A stretch of DNA of 64,000 bases from Acinetobacter ursingii DSM 16037 = CIP 107286 (GCF_000368825.1 NZ_KB849717.1:362726-426725); one strand, 5' to 3'. Positions 39,426-49,801 are shown, counted from the stretch's first letter. The notes: a model not told the origin generated them from the letters alone. Numbers and translations: made by a program.

Positions 39426-40094
39426 TTATTGATATTTATCCAAGTTGGTTTCTGGACCATCGCGAACAACCGCTTGTGCTTTATCGAAGCTCTCCATTAA
39501 GCACTTGTATTCTGGACATACATGATCAGCAAGAATTCCAGCAAAACGAGAGCCTTCAGGTCGATTCCAAGTACGCATTAACTCGGCCACAATCGCAAAG
39601 GTATCTGTTGGAATTGCACCAGCTTGAGTCACACGTGCAATTGTTGTGTCAGTTGCTAATTTACTCCAGTTACCTGAAGCATCAATCACACAATAAACAT
39701 TGTATCCTTCCTGACGGGCGCTCACTGCCGGAAAAGCCAAACATACGCTGGTAAGCGTACCTGCAATAATCAGTGTTTTTCTACCAGTCTTTTTAACTTC
39801 ATCTACAAATAATGGATTATCCCATGTATTAATTTGCCCTGTACGTGGAACATAGACTGCATGAGGAGCATAATGATGTATTTCTGGAATTAATGGCCCA
39901 TTTGGTCCATCAGGTACAGACGCCGTTGTAATAACGGGGATATTTAATAATGATGCAGCCTTTGCAATGGCAATGACGTAATTGCGTAAGTCTGGGACCG
40001 GAACATCTCTTACTGTATTGAATAAACCGCTTTGATGATCGATCAGTAAAATAACTGAATCGTCTGGATCTAACATTCCATTTGTAGCAGCCAT
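39426..40094 (-). CDS. Isochorismatase-family cysteine hydrolase (YcaC-like)
   Basis: The 222-residue protein has the catalytic triad of the family: Asp in [12 protein letters not shown], Lys in [16 protein letters not shown] and Cys in [20 protein letters not shown]. The overall layout resembles E. coli YcaC, an octameric hydrolase with unknown substrate. GGAGTGATCT-ATG gives a good start. The C-terminal [13 protein letters not shown] lies beyond the core fold. It stands alone between terminators. Confidence 0.85.
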   Translation of the reverse strand: MAATNGMLDPDDSVILLIDHQSGLFNTVRDVPVPDLRNYVIAIAKAASLLNIPVITTASVPDGPNGPLIPEIHHYAPHAVYVPRTGQINTWDNPLFVDEVKKTGRKTLIIAGTLTSVCLAFPAVSARQEGYNVYCVIDASGNWSKLATDTTIARVTQAGAIPTDTFAIVAELMRTWNRPEGSRFAGILADHVCPEYKCLMESFDKAQAVVRDGPETNLDKYQ

Positions 40095-40399
40095 AGATCA
40101 CTCCTTATTCTTACGAAATTAAAAATGAAAACCATTATTTAGATTAATAATTTTTCATTTGATGACACAGCCAACAGTCTAGAATTAGTGTGGCTATCAA
40201 CTGATGGTAATGTCAAAAAAGAATGATAAAAGCTTAATTTTGTAAAGAAATATCAATTTATTTTAGTTGTTACATGAATCATCAACCAAAAAATAAAATA
40301 CTGATAAGATGAAAAAAAGCGATCTGTTGAATTCTCCAGATCGCTTCTAATTGATTTGACTACGCTTATAAGATTCAAGAGTAGATCAATACATTGAGT
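40095..40399. other. Intergenic region upstream of the isochorismatase-family gene
   Basis: About 300 AT-rich bases that hold the promoter of the gene to the left and the terminator of the dioxygenase gene (40312-40346). I see nothing else. Confidence 0.45.
40312..40346 (-). terminator. Intrinsic terminator of the ygiD-like gene
   Basis: On the minus strand AAGCGATCTG/CAGATCGCTT with a 10-base loop is followed by TTTTTTC, about 55 bases after the stop. Confidence 0.85.
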
Positions 40400-41224
40400 C
40401 TATGATTTAAGCTCACCAAAAGCAAAATTAGAAACCGACAAACCGCCCATAAATTGCTCTTCATGATAATTACGTGTAGCTGATTCCTGCTCTGCGGCAC
40501 CTACAGCCACCATCAATGGCAATAAATGCTCCTCACGAGGATGCGCAACGCGCGCCGCAGGAGCATGTTCCCAATCGTTTAATAATGCATTACGTGCATT
40601 GCCCTGATGCTCAACCACTGTTTCAAACAACCACTGATCAAAGGCACGTGAAGGCTCTGCCGCATGAGCATTAAACATACGCAAGTTGTGATAGCTGAGT
40701 CCACTCGCCACAATCAACACATTTTCATCACGTAACTGCGCTAAAGCACGTCCCATCTCGATATGTTGTTGCGGATTTAGCCCTTTTTTCAAAGACAACT
40801 GTACCACTGGAATATCCGCCGCAGGGTTGATGATCTGCATTGGCGAAAACATGCCGTGATCGTAGCCACGTTGTGCATCGGTCGCCACTGAAATATTCGC
40901 TTGTTCTAGCAATTCCACAACACGTTCAGCCAGTTCTGGTGATCCAGATGATTCATAACGTACCTGATAGGTATGTGCAGGAAAACCACCATAATCATAA
41001 ATCATATCGGGTTGCGATGCCGTCTGAACCGTAAATTCTGCCGCCTCCCAATGCGCAGAAATCATCAAAATGGCTTTAGGTCGTACTACCACAGAATCTA
41101 ACAAATCACCCAGTGATTGGGCCAGATTGGCATAAACTGTATTTAGATACTCAGGCATCCACGGCCATGGTCCACCACCGTGCGAGATAAAAAATACAGG
41201 CTGTCGATGATTTGCAATTTTCAT
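40400..41224 (-). CDS. ygiD: 4,5-DOPA-extradiol-dioxygenase-family protein (LigB fold)
   Basis: The 274-residue protein has the metal site residues in FFISHGGGPWPW (His15 region), MISAHWEAAEF and the later GYDHGMFSPMQI and SGLSYHNLRMF. These match YgiD/DODA enzymes, which cleave catechols such as L-DOPA with a single zinc or iron. The true substrate in bacteria is not clear. It is alone, with its own terminator. No aromatic-degradation genes are nearby. Confidence 0.88.
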   Translation of the reverse strand: MKIANHRQPVFFISHGGGPWPWMPEYLNTVYANLAQSLGDLLDSVVVRPKAILMISAHWEAAEFTVQTASQPDMIYDYGGFPAHTYQVRYESSGSPELAERVVELLEQANISVATDAQRGYDHGMFSPMQIINPAADIPVVQLSLKKGLNPQQHIEMGRALAQLRDENVLIVASGLSYHNLRMFNAHAAEPSRAFDQWLFETVVEHQGNARNALLNDWEHAPAARVAHPREEHLLPLMVAVGAAEQESATRNYHEEQFMGGLSVSNFAFGELKS

Positions 41225-41414
41225 GGATATTCCCTCAGGTTTTATTCAATCATTGTCTAATATTTAATAAGCTTACCAATGCAACAACAATAATAAAAAC
41301 AGAACAATCAGATGCATTTTTAGAACGATTAATCCTGACTAATTTGCTAGGTTGAGCAAAACACTGAGTAATTTTAAAATAATCACTTATATTTACTATG
41401 CCTTTTCAATTGCC

Positions 41415-42782
41415 ATGAAAACTGAGTTGCTCTCTCCTGCTGGATCATTAAAAAATATGCGTTATGCTTTTGCCTATGGGGCCGATGCAGTTTACGCAGG
41501 TCAACCGCGCTATAGTTTACGTGTTCGTAATAATGAATTTGATCATGACAACTTGGCCATTGGAATTCATGAAGCACATGCTTTAGGCAAAAAGTTTTAT
41601 GTGGTGGTCAATATTCAGCCACACAATAGTAAACTCAAAAATTTTATCGCCGATTTAGAGCCTATTATCAAAATGCAACCAGACGCACTGATTATGTCTG
41701 ATGCAGGTTTAATCATGTTGGTTCGTGAGCATTTTCCACAGATACCTATTCATTTATCGGTACAAGCCAATGCCATCAATTGGGCAACGGTAAAATTCTG
41801 GAAAGATTACGGTCTTACTCGTGTCATTCTGTCACGCGAACTTTCCATTGAGGAAATTGCGGAAATACAAAAGCATGTTCCAGATATTGAACTTGAAGTG
41901 TTTGTACATGGCGCATTATGCATGGCTTATTCGGGCCGTTGTTTGCTTTCGGGTTATATGAATAAACGTGATGCCAATCAGGGCGCGTGTACCAATGCCT
42001 GTCGTTGGGAATAAAAAATTCATAATGCCATGGAAAATGAAACTGGAGATGTGATTCCTACCCAGCAACTCGCCTCCACACACAGTTGCTGTCGTCCACA
42101 AGATCATCAAGCTCCGTTAACGCAACCCGTTTTGGTACAACGCAATGATGAGGAAATGTTTGCTGCTGAGGAAGATGAACACGGCACTTATTTTATGAAC
42201 TCTAAAGATCTACGTGCGGTACAGCATGTAGAGCGTTTAAGTCAGATGGGTATTCACTCCTTAAAAATTGAAGGTCGTACCAAATCTTATTTTTATTGTG
42301 CGCGTACAGCACAGATTTATCGTAAAGCCATTGATGACGCATTGGCGGGCAAACCTTTTGATCCAAGTTTGATGAAACTGCTCGAAGGTTTAGCAAATCG
42401 CGGCTACACCGAAGGTTTCTTGCGTCGTCATGTGCATAGCGATTATCAAAATTATGCTGATGGTTCTTCACATTTTGATTATCAGCAATTTTGTGGTGAA
42501 GTTCTGGAACGTAATGGCAATTATATCAAGATCGATGTCAAAAACCGTTTTGATGTCGGTGATGCATTAGAGCTCATGACCCCACAAGGAAACATAAGTT
42601 TTGTCCTAAGTGAAATTTTGGACAATAAAGGTCAGCAAATCGAGAGTGCCAAAGGCTCGGGACATGTGGTTGAAATTCCATTAGATCCGAGTATTGATAT
42701 CAAATATGCACTCCTGATTCGAAACCTACCACATGCCACAGAACAGATTTCATCTTCTGCTTTGGCATATGCTGCGGAGTAA
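41415..42782 (+). pseudogene. trhP: tRNA hydroxylation protein P (peptidase U32 family), split by an in-frame TAA
   Basis: The 455-codon frame closely follows E. coli YegQ/TrhP, which with prephenate and iron-sulfur support makes 5-hydroxyuridine at tRNA position 34. The first part runs from MKTELLSPAGSLKNMRYAFA to GACTNACRWE. Then a TAA (42012-42014) stands where homologues have Tyr, and the same frame continues KIHNAMENETGDVIP through EDEHGTYFMNSKDLRA, LKIEGRTKSYFYCARTAQIY and NRGYTEGFLRRH to a normal end. No frameshift is present: both parts share one frame. A single T-to-A change in a Tyr codon explains it. The Fe-S Cys cluster lies before the stop. Restart at ATG 42030 has no ribosome-binding site. 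yfhL follows 2 bases later. Confidence 0.85.
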
Positions 42783-42784
42783 TA

Positions 42785-43039
42785 ATGGCTTTATTGATCA
42801 CATCTGAATGTATTAATTGCGATATGTGTTTGCCAGAATGTCCAAACACTGCAATTTTTGAAGGAAAAAAGGTCTATGAAATTGATGCAAATCGCTGTAC
42901 AGAATGTGTCGGGTTTTACCCTGAACCCACTTGTATTGCAGTTTGTCCGATCAACTGCATCATAGTGGATCCTGCACATATTGAAGATCAAACACAGCTC
43001 ATGGATAAGTTTAAACAACTCAATATAATTTCGCATTAA
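42785..43039 (+). CDS. yfhL: YfhL-type 2[4Fe-4S] ferredoxin
   Basis: The 84-residue protein begins MALLITSECINCDMCLPECP and has the second cluster motif CTECVGFYPEPTC-(n)-VCP, with the long insertion between Cys residues typical of YfhL/Alvin-type ferredoxins. It carries electrons at low potential in the cytosol. It begins 2 bases after trhP, and I recall YfhL being linked to the same tRNA hydroxylation in E. coli, so it is probably the electron donor for TrhP. The reading frame is intact although trhP is interrupted. Confidence 0.93.
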   Translation: MALLITSECINCDMCLPECPNTAIFEGKKVYEIDANRCTECVGFYPEPTCIAVCPINCIIVDPAHIEDQTQLMDKFKQLNIISH

Positions 43040-43047
43040 TTGAAAAA

Positions 43048-43086
43048 TAAAAAAAAGGAACTTGACTGTTAGAGGATCAAGTTCCT
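43048..43086 (-). terminator. Intrinsic terminator of ahpF
   Basis: On the minus strand AGGAACTTGA/TCAAGTTCCT (10 bp, 11-base loop) is followed by TTTTTTTT. It lies 130 bases after the ahpF stop and also faces the end of yfhL. Confidence 0.85.
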
Positions 43087-43217
43087 ATAAAATGAATTTT
43101 AGAATAAATCTAAATCTGAAAGCTCTTAAATATGAATGCCTTTAAATTGACAAGCCGTTAAATGAGAAAGCAAAACAATCAAAACTGCTTTGCTTTCCAT
43201 GATTTTAAAAGGTGCGT

Positions 43218-44777
43218 TTAACTATTCCGAATAATATAATCAAACGCTGACAGAGATGCTTTCGCCCCTTCACCCGTGGCAATAATGATCTGCTTATATG
43301 GCACAGTGGTACAGTCACCCGCAGCAAATACACCTGCTACATTGGTTTCGTTACGCTCGTTGATAATAATTTCACCACGTGGACTTAACTCGACTGAACC
43401 TTTCAAGAAATCTGTATTTGGCAATAAACCAATCTGTACAAAAATTCCTGACAGTTCAATACTGTGTTCTGTATCTGTGGCACGGTCTTTATATTTCAAA
43501 GCGGTCACCTGAGCACCATCACCGACGACTTCAGTTGAAAGTGCATGGGTGATTACAGTCGCATTCCGCAAGCTATTTAATTTGTCCTGTAACACTTGGT
43601 CTGCACGAAGTTTGGTATCAAACTCAACCAAAGTCACCTGCTCCACAATACCTGCCAGATCAATTGCCGCTTCAACACCCGAGTTACCACCACCAATTAC
43701 CGCAATTTTTTTGCCTTTGAATAATGGGCCATCACAGTGTGGACAATACGCTACACCACGAGTCGCATATTCCTGTTCACCCGAAACGCCCATCTTTCTC
43801 CAGCGCGCACCTGTCGATAAAATCACGGTTTTCGATTCAACTTTGGCACCATTTTCCAGTTCAACTTCCACCAGACCTGAAGCAGTTTGATCGGCACCGA
43901 CAATTTTACTGACACGTTGCAGATTCATAATGTCCACATCGTACTCACGTACATGTTTTTCCATATCCGCAGCAAACTGTGGACCTACAGTTTTTTGTAC
44001 AGAAGTAAAGTTTTCAATGTCCATGGTGTCCATGACCTGACCACCAAAACGCTCTGCGATCATGCCTGTACGAATGCCTTTACGTGCTGCATAAATCGCC
44101 GCAGTACCGCCCGCAGGACCCGCACCGACCACTAATACATCAAAAGCCTGTTTGGCATTAATTGCCGCCGCATCTTTTTCAGCAGCTCCACTGTCCAGTT
44201 TTGCCACAATTTCTTCTAAGGTCATACGACCTTGACCGATATGATTGCCATCTTGGAATACCATCGGAACTGCCATGATTTTGCGTTGTTCCACTTCATC
44301 CTGGAAGAAGGCACCATCAATCATGGTCGCAGTGGTATTGGGGTTATAAATCGCAATTAGATTCAGTGCCTGAACCACATCCGGACAGTTATGACAGCTC
44401 AAAGACACAAATACATCAAAGTCTGCTTTAAGATTCAAACCTTTAATCTGGTTGAGCACCCCATCAGAGACTTTCGGTGCATAACCTGAAGTTTGTAACA
44501 AGGCCAAGATCAATGAAGTAAACTCATGACCCATCGGTAAGCCAGCAAAGAACACACGTGGTTGCTCACCGACTTTAGCAATACCAAAACTTGGACGGCG
44601 TGTATTTTGACCATCAAAACGGGCCGTGACTTGATCAGAGAGTTCCGCAATTTCAGTGACCAATTCTTTGATTTTGGCAGCTTTGTCTGAATCATCCAGA
44701 GCAGCGACCAATTCGATAGGACTTTCTAAACGTTCTAAATAGGCTTTTAACTGAGTTTTGATATTTTGATCTAACAT
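43218..44777 (-). CDS. ahpF: Alkyl hydroperoxide reductase subunit F
   Basis: The 519-residue flavoprotein has the N-terminal double-thioredoxin domain with [14 protein letters not shown] (CxxC near residue 127), FAD-binding [17 protein letters not shown], the redox pair CPHC in [13 protein letters not shown] (about residues 343-346) and [16 protein letters not shown] near the end. It passes electrons from NADH to the peroxiredoxin AhpC. ATG at 44777 has GGAG 7 bases before; a TTG two codons upstream is not needed. ahpC is not adjacent, and I see no OxyR site. Confidence 0.96.
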   Translation of the reverse strand: MLDQNIKTQLKAYLERLESPIELVAALDDSDKAAKIKELVTEIAELSDQVTARFDGQNTRRPSFGIAKVGEQPRVFFAGLPMGHEFTSLILALLQTSGYAPKVSDGVLNQIKGLNLKADFDVFVSLSCHNCPDVVQALNLIAIYNPNTTATMIDGAFFQDEVEQRKIMAVPMVFQDGNHIGQGRMTLEEIVAKLDSGAAEKDAAAINAKQAFDVLVVGAGPAGGTAAIYAARKGIRTGMIAERFGGQVMDTMDIENFTSVQKTVGPQFAADMEKHVREYDVDIMNLQRVSKIVGADQTASGLVEVELENGAKVESKTVILSTGARWRKMGVSGEQEYATRGVAYCPHCDGPLFKGKKIAVIGGGNSGVEAAIDLAGIVEQVTLVEFDTKLRADQVLQDKLNSLRNATVITHALSTEVVGDGAQVTALKYKDRATDTEHSIELSGIFVQIGLLPNTDFLKGSVELSPRGEIIINERNETNVAGVFAAGDCTTVPYKQIIIATGEGAKASLSAFDYIIRNS

Positions 44778-44892
44778 AATCAAGCTCCAAAGGAGAAAAT
44801 TTTTAACTTGTTGGGAATATTACGATAAAACTTTAAATAGGTGAAACAGTATGTTTTTATAATTTTAATCGGTTTAGCCGAACATAAAATCA

Positions 44893-45807
44893 TTATTCAC
44901 TTTTTTGCTCAATCCGATCTGTTCTATTTTTAAGATTTAAGGCTATAGCATAGGTCATCATTGCAATAAATGCAGCCAATAAACTGATTCCCCAACATAA
45001 GAATTTCACCATTTCAGAAAGTTGTTGTGCTTGATCCGCTTGTTTTTGAACACTTTGTGACAATGGCGTGACCGCTTTCCCATAAAGTTGCTGCTGCATG
45101 ATCCAAAGCTGTTCAGGTTTAAAGCTATATTCCATAAAATGCGGATCCTGACGTTCTTCACGGATCAAATGTGAAACATAAGGTAATGCTGTCTCTTTAT
45201 CCACTGGTCGGTGTAATAAAGCGGTTTGCGCTAAAAGATAATCTTTCACTGCATCAGGTGTATCCACATTTTTCAACTCATGCGCGATTTGGCTTTGCTG
45301 AATACTTTGATCATAAGCCACCAATTCAGCATACGCTTTGGCTTGGTCACTAGTACGGTCATATTGCAAGTAAGTCAAACCTGACCAGATAAGAATAAAT
45401 CCAATTAACCACGCCACAAAGCGTAAAATTAGTGAACGAAAACGTAACTGAAAAAATTTAAATTTTTTTAAAATTCGGACAAAAATAAAAGCACCAAAAA
45501 ATGCAGTGAAAATTTTTAAAAACAGCCAACCGAACCATGACAATAGATTGCTAAAATAATCAGACTGTTGATCCAGCAGTAACTGATCAGCCATCGCCAC
45601 AGGAATATGCAATTGCTCGACTTGTTGGCTTAAATCAAAAAAACTATAGACCAACGCCTGTTGAGTAAATGATGCAACCAACGCAATGATAAAAATCCCT
45701 GTTACCGTTAGACTCAACAGCATCACACGATGTTGACGCTTTTTGAGTTGGGTCAATCGAGACTGTATCGACTGAATATTCATCGGAGCATTTTCGATGG
45801 GTGGCAA
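44893..45807 (-). CDS. Membrane protein of the TelA operon, unknown function
   Basis: The 304-residue product has an N-terminal coiled region, membrane segments at about residues 29-50, 88-110, 128-147 and 270-290, and a periplasmic or cytosolic helical domain between about 150 and 265. I recognise no family. The frame starts at a TTG (45807) with AGGAGAGTAGG before it, a strong ribosome-binding site; an ATG at 45783 without such a site is the alternative. It follows telA by 42 bases on the same strand, so it is the third gene of a three-gene operon. Confidence 0.75.
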   Translation of the reverse strand: MPPIENAPMNIQSIQSRLTQLKKRQHRVMLLSLTVTGIFIIALVASFTQQALVYSFFDLSQQVEQLHIPVAMADQLLLDQQSDYFSNLLSWFGWLFLKIFTAFFGAFIFVRILKKFKFFQLRFRSLILRFVAWLIGFILIWSGLTYLQYDRTSDQAKAYAELVAYDQSIQQSQIAHELKNVDTPDAVKDYLLAQTALLHRPVDKETALPYVSHLIREERQDPHFMEYSFKPEQLWIMQQQLYGKAVTPLSQSVQKQADQAQQLSEMVKFLCWGISLLAAFIAMMTYAIALNLKNRTDRIEQKSE

Positions 45808-45849
45808 CCTACTCTCCTCATACTGTTTGACCTAAGAGTACCAATTTAT

Positions 45850-46995
45850 TTACTGCTTTAAAGCAGTATCATGACTCGACTCAATGACCAGTTGATTTAA
45901 ATTTTGCTGAAGTGTACGTAATCTCGTTGCCGCTTCATCGCGCTTTTGCATACCTTCTTTTTGAATTTGAATCACATCGTTAACCGTTTTAATGAGGGTA
46001 TTTTGCACATGTTCAAGGGTTTCAATATCAATCACCGAACGTTGATTGGCTTTAGCTGTATCAACTGAATTTTGATGTAATAAATCAGCATTTCGACGTA
46101 ATAAATCATTGGTTGCGTCATCAATACTTTTTGCCAATTGCACGCTGTTTTTTTGTTCCTGTAAAGAAATCGCCAGACTGATTTGATTTTTCCATGCAGG
46201 TAAAGTGATATTTTTAATCGCATAAAATTTATCCACCAACATTAAATTATTGGACTGAATAATACGAATCATTGGCAAAGTTTGCATGGCAGACTGCTGT
46301 AGAACTTGTAAATCACTGACCCGTTTTTCTAAATTATTCGCAAGGTGGTTCAGATCATAGATCTGCTGAGTCATTTGTTGATTCTGTTCTTGCTGATTTA
46401 ATTGAGCAATCTGTTGCTGAATTTCCTGCTGTTTGATCTTACCCGCAGCAACATGAACACCAAGCTGTTTATATTCGTCTTGCACCGCATCAAACATTTT
46501 ATCTAAAGTATTCACACGGGATTTTAGTCCGTTTTGTGATTGTTCAATTTCTTTGACCAAAGCATCGATTTGTTCTTTCGTGGTATTAAAATGTTGATCA
46601 AAGCTTTGTTTGGCACCTTTAATTTTATTCAACAAACCGCCTAAAATCGGAATCGATGAGCCTTTCGGTTTATTCAAGATGCTCGATGTATTGAGTTGCT
46701 GGGCAACTTGAACCACTTCATTTAACTTTTGACCTGTCGTATCCAAATCTTTATTTTGAACCAGATTCAGGAGTTCATCGGTGTAGGTTGAAGTTTTGGT
46801 CGCAATATCCTTACCATATTCAGAAACACTACTGTGCGTCATATCAGTCAATGTCTGATGTGCATCCATCACCTGAGCAAAATCTTCAGGCCGTAAACCT
46901 AGCTCTTTTAAGTTTAAACGCTCAAACTCTTGCTGCTGAAGCTCTGTAGATTGTTCAACCAATACATTTTTATGGTTAGATTCGGATTGTGACAT
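45850..46995 (-). CDS. telA: TelA/KlaA family toxic-anion-resistance protein
   Basis: The 381-residue, almost fully helical protein has the TelA signature: PILGGLLNKIKGAKQSFDQH and the C-terminal ITLPAWKNQISLAISLQEQK with LVDKFYAIKN before it. TelA proteins are linked to tellurite, nisin or cell-envelope stress resistance, with unknown mechanism, and are cytosolic. Its ATG overlaps the stop of the upstream gene (TAATG) with AGGGTGGA in front, so translation is coupled. No terD/terB genes are in the window. Confidence 0.9.
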   Translation of the reverse strand: MSQSESNHKNVLVEQSTELQQQEFERLNLKELGLRPEDFAQVMDAHQTLTDMTHSSVSEYGKDIATKTSTYTDELLNLVQNKDLDTTGQKLNEVVQVAQQLNTSSILNKPKGSSIPILGGLLNKIKGAKQSFDQHFNTTKEQIDALVKEIEQSQNGLKSRVNTLDKMFDAVQDEYKQLGVHVAAGKIKQQEIQQQIAQLNQQEQNQQMTQQIYDLNHLANNLEKRVSDLQVLQQSAMQTLPMIRIIQSNNLMLVDKFYAIKNITLPAWKNQISLAISLQEQKNSVQLAKSIDDATNDLLRRNADLLHQNSVDTAKANQRSVIDIETLEHVQNTLIKTVNDVIQIQKEGMQKRDEAATRLRTLQQNLNQLVIESSHDTALKQ

Positions 46996-47786
46996 TATTC
47001 CACCCTATTTTTATCTAATGATTTTTTTAAAGTATTCATCAATATTTCACGACTATGATCCAGCTTTTGCAATTCTGCAACTGAATTGCCTTGCATGCTC
47101 TGTTTGAGGTGATATTGCCAAGCAGGAATCAAGACTTGTTGCGCTTCCTTAAAACGATCCAATAAGGTAAAGGAAAGTTGCTCGGCCAATTGCATCTGTG
47201 TAATAGCGATATCATTACTCGCTTGCAAAGTTTGTAATGTGTTTATTTTTTTAGATAGTCGTTCTGCAAAATTATCCAGTGGATGTCGCTGCTGAATAAA
47301 AGCAGGATATTCCTGCAAAAATTCTTGAGCCGCAACGATATATCTCGCCATCTGTTCACGTAAACCCAGTACCTGTTGGACACGCGCCTGTGATTTTTGA
47401 ATTTCAATCTGCAAGCGTTGAATTAAAAAACTGGCTTGGTCAATCAGACGTTCCAATTCATTTAAGTAATTCAACTGCCCATGATCATATTCGATATCAA
47501 TGCCTAACCATTTTTGTAATGCATTAAATTTACGTTTCTTGAGCACTTTGTTAGATTTCGCCAACTTTTCAATCAATTGAGAAATGACCTTGCTCAATTC
47601 TTGATTGAGCTTGGGATCAACACCATTGAGCAATACCGACTGCGATTGAATCAGTTGATCGGCATAGTGATTGAGCTGATATTGATTATCCAGTAAAGGC
47701 ACCAGATCATTGCGTTTGATCGCCAATATTGCTTTTGGATCAACTTCAATCTGATCTAGCGGAATCAATGAATTAAATTGAGTCAT
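46995..47786 (-). CDS. Diverged TelA-like helical protein
   Basis: The 263-residue product is helical with long charged coiled-coil stretches. The C-terminal FKEAQQVLIPAWQYHLKQSM and TQMQLAEQLSFTLLDRF match the same region in the TelA protein encoded next (VDKFYAIKNITLPAWKNQIS). I infer a shorter, diverged paralogue. It is the first gene of the operon and overlaps telA by one base. A weak start choice exists between TTG 47792 and ATG 47786; I took ATG. Confidence 0.75.
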   Translation of the reverse strand: MTQFNSLIPLDQIEVDPKAILAIKRNDLVPLLDNQYQLNHYADQLIQSQSVLLNGVDPKLNQELSKVISQLIEKLAKSNKVLKKRKFNALQKWLGIDIEYDHGQLNYLNELERLIDQASFLIQRLQIEIQKSQARVQQVLGLREQMARYIVAAQEFLQEYPAFIQQRHPLDNFAERLSKKINTLQTLQASNDIAITQMQLAEQLSFTLLDRFKEAQQVLIPAWQYHLKQSMQGNSVAELQKLDHSREILMNTLKKSLDKNRVE

Positions 47787-47910
47787 AATCAACCAATATA
47801 TTTTGTCAATTCATCATAGGCACAAATCGATATAGTGCAAAGTCTATTTTTTATATCAACATGATGATTTTATGTTAAATCTTAAATTTTTCATCTCACC
47901 ATTTTGCAAA

Positions 47911-48000
47911 TAGACATTAGACGTCATTCATCAATCCTTTTTATTTCTCCCTATTGAGAGAAAAATAAAAAGAGTTTAAACCATGAGAAAGCAGTCTATT
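47911..48000 (+). repeat. Hairpin repeat element, copy B
   Basis: On the plus strand this copy has TTTTATTTCTCCC-(loop)-GAGAAAAATAAAAA followed by AGTTTAAACCATGAGAAAG and CAGTCTA. It lies between the TelA operon and rnk, and its end overlaps the rnk stop codon by two bases. Compared with copy C the outer arms are more degenerate. Confidence 0.7.
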
Positions 48001-48403
48001 ACAGATATTTTCCTTCTCGTTCAGGCTGATAAATGACTTTTTCAATTTTAATTTTCATCAATTGACCATCAGGCTGTGGCCATTCAATACTTTGCCCTTC
48101 TGTCAGTCCCAAGATCGCCGCACCGACAGGTGCCAAAATATTAACCTGACTTTTATCGCCTGTAAAATCATGTGGATAGACTAAAACAATCTCAACAGAA
48201 TCTGTTGAAGGTGCAATGGTGATACTCACTCGGGAGTTCATGGTGACCACATTTTTTGGAATATTTTCAGGATCAACCACTTCTGCTCGCGCCAGTTCAT
48301 TTTCTAAATGCTGCATGGTCGAGCTTTGAGTCGTTTGATGTTCAAGCATCGTTTCTAAACGATGTAGATCTTGCGAGGAAATAATAATATTAGGCTGAGA
48401 CAT
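47999..48403 (-). CDS. rnk: Regulator of nucleoside diphosphate kinase (GreA/B C-terminal family)
   Basis: The 134-residue protein opens IIISSQDLHRLETMLE and has a helical N-terminal coil (to about 50), then an FKBP-like GreA/B C-terminal domain with MNSRVSITIAPSTDSVEIVL, VYPHD and NILAPVGAAILGLTEGQSIEW. Rnk binds RNA polymerase but, with a short coil, competes with Gre factors rather than cleaving RNA. It is the only gene between glyA and the TelA operon. A repeat copy borders its 3' end. Confidence 0.92.
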   Translation of the reverse strand: MSQPNIIISSQDLHRLETMLEHQTTQSSTMQHLENELARAEVVDPENIPKNVVTMNSRVSITIAPSTDSVEIVLVYPHDFTGDKSQVNILAPVGAAILGLTEGQSIEWPQPDGQLMKIKIEKVIYQPEREGKYL

Positions 48404-48503
48404 GTTATAAACTCCTTAAATCTATCAATTTTCAAAACAAATGACTTAAATATAATTTTATTGTTATATCAGAGTTTAGTTCTGATGATTAAAATATTCA
48501 CAG

Positions 48504-48530
48504 ATAAAAAAAGCTCCCTTGAGGGAGCTT
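48504..48530 (-). terminator. Intrinsic terminator of glyA
   Basis: On the minus strand AAGCTCCC/GGGAGCTT with a TCAA loop is followed by TTTTTTTATC, 17 bases after the glyA stop. Confidence 0.92.
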
Positions 48531-48547
48531 CTTCTCAAGCAATTTGC

Positions 48548-49801
48548 TTAGTTAGCATATACAGGGAATTTTGCACATACTGCTTCAACTTTTGCTTTAA
48601 CATCAGCGATGACGCTTTCATCACCTTTGCTATCTAATACATCCGCAATCCAGCCCGCTAAATCACGAACTTCAGCTTCACCAAAACCGCGAGTCGTCAC
48701 TGCTGGAGTACCAATACGAATACCAGAAGTCACAAATGGAGAACGTGGATCGTTTGGAACTGCATTCTTATTGACCGTAATATTGGCGTTGCCCAACCAT
48801 GCGTCAGCATCTTTACCTGTAATGTCTTGTTTAATTAAAGACAATAAGAATAAATGATTATCTGTACCGCCTGAAACCACATCATAACCACGTGAAATTA
48901 ATACTTCAGCCATGGCTTGAGCATTTTTGACCACTTGTTGTTGATACGTTTTATATTCAGGAGCCATTGCTTCTTTAAAACAAACTGCTTTAGCTGCAAT
49001 TGCATGTACCAAAGGACCGCCCTGGTTACCTGGGAACACCGCAGATTGAAGTTTTTTCTCAATTTCTTCATTTGCTTTGGCAAGGATTAGACCAGAACGT
49101 GGGCCACGAAGTGTTTTATGCGTAGTAGTCGTTGTCACGTCAGCGATTTGAACCGGACTTGGATAAACACCTGCTGCAACCAAACCAGCAACATGCGCCA
49201 TATCAACAAACAAATAAGCACCAACTTTATCCGCGATATCACGGAAACGCTGCCAATCCACCACACGGCTATATGCAGAAAAACCTGCCACGATCATGCG
49301 TGGTTTATGTTCCAAAGCTAAACGTTCAACTTCTTCGTAATCAATCTCGCCAGTTTCAGGATTTAAACCGTACTGAATGGCATTATAAGTTTTACCAGAG
49401 AAGTTTACTTTTGCACCGTGAGTCAAGTGACCACCATGTGCAAGGCTCATACCCAATACTGTATCACCTGCATTTAATAATGCTAGGTATACCGCAGAGT
49501 TTGCCTGTGAACCGGCATGTGGCTGAACGTTGGCATAATCAGCACCAAAAAGTTCTTTAGCACGGTCAATGGCTAATTGTTCAATCACATCGACATATTC
49601 GCAACCGCCATAATAGCGTTTGCCAGGATAACCTTCTGCATATTTATTAGTCAGTTTTGAACCTTGCGCTTCCATCACCGCAGGAGAGCAATAGTTTTCA
49701 GATGCAATCAGCTCAATATGCGCTTCTTGGCGCGCGTCTTCAGCGTCAATTGCTTTGGCCAATTCTGGATCAAATTCAGAAAGAGAAATGTTGGCAAACA
49801 T
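48548..49801 (-). CDS. glyA: Serine hydroxymethyltransferase
   Basis: The 417-residue PLP enzyme interconverts serine and glycine with tetrahydrofolate, the main source of one-carbon units. It has [20 protein letters not shown], the [10 protein letters not shown] loop, and the PLP lysine in [14 protein letters not shown] (about residue 229). The length equals the bacterial norm. A promoter-like TGCTTA-N16-TACAAT lies just upstream. Strong terminator downstream, so it is monocistronic. Confidence 0.98.
   Translation of the reverse strand: MFANISLSEFDPELAKAIDAEDARQEAHIELIASENYCSPAVMEAQGSKLTNKYAEGYPGKRYYGGCEYVDVIEQLAIDRAKELFGADYANVQPHAGSQANSAVYLALLNAGDTVLGMSLAHGGHLTHGAKVNFSGKTYNAIQYGLNPETGEIDYEEVERLALEHKPRMIVAGFSAYSRVVDWQRFRDIADKVGAYLFVDMAHVAGLVAAGVYPSPVQIADVTTTTTHKTLRGPRSGLILAKANEEIEKKLQSAVFPGNQGGPLVHAIAAKAVCFKEAMAPEYKTYQQQVVKNAQAMAEVLISRGYDVVSGGTDNHLFLLSLIKQDITGKDADAWLGNANITVNKNAVPNDPRSPFVTSGIRIGTPAVTTRGFGEAEVRDLAGWIADVLDSKGDESVIADVKAKVEAVCAKFPVYAN

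Noticed and set aside
42030-42782. Second half of trhP as an independent gene
   Set aside because: It lacks a ribosome-binding site, is in the same frame as the first half, and aligns to the C-terminal half of TrhP.
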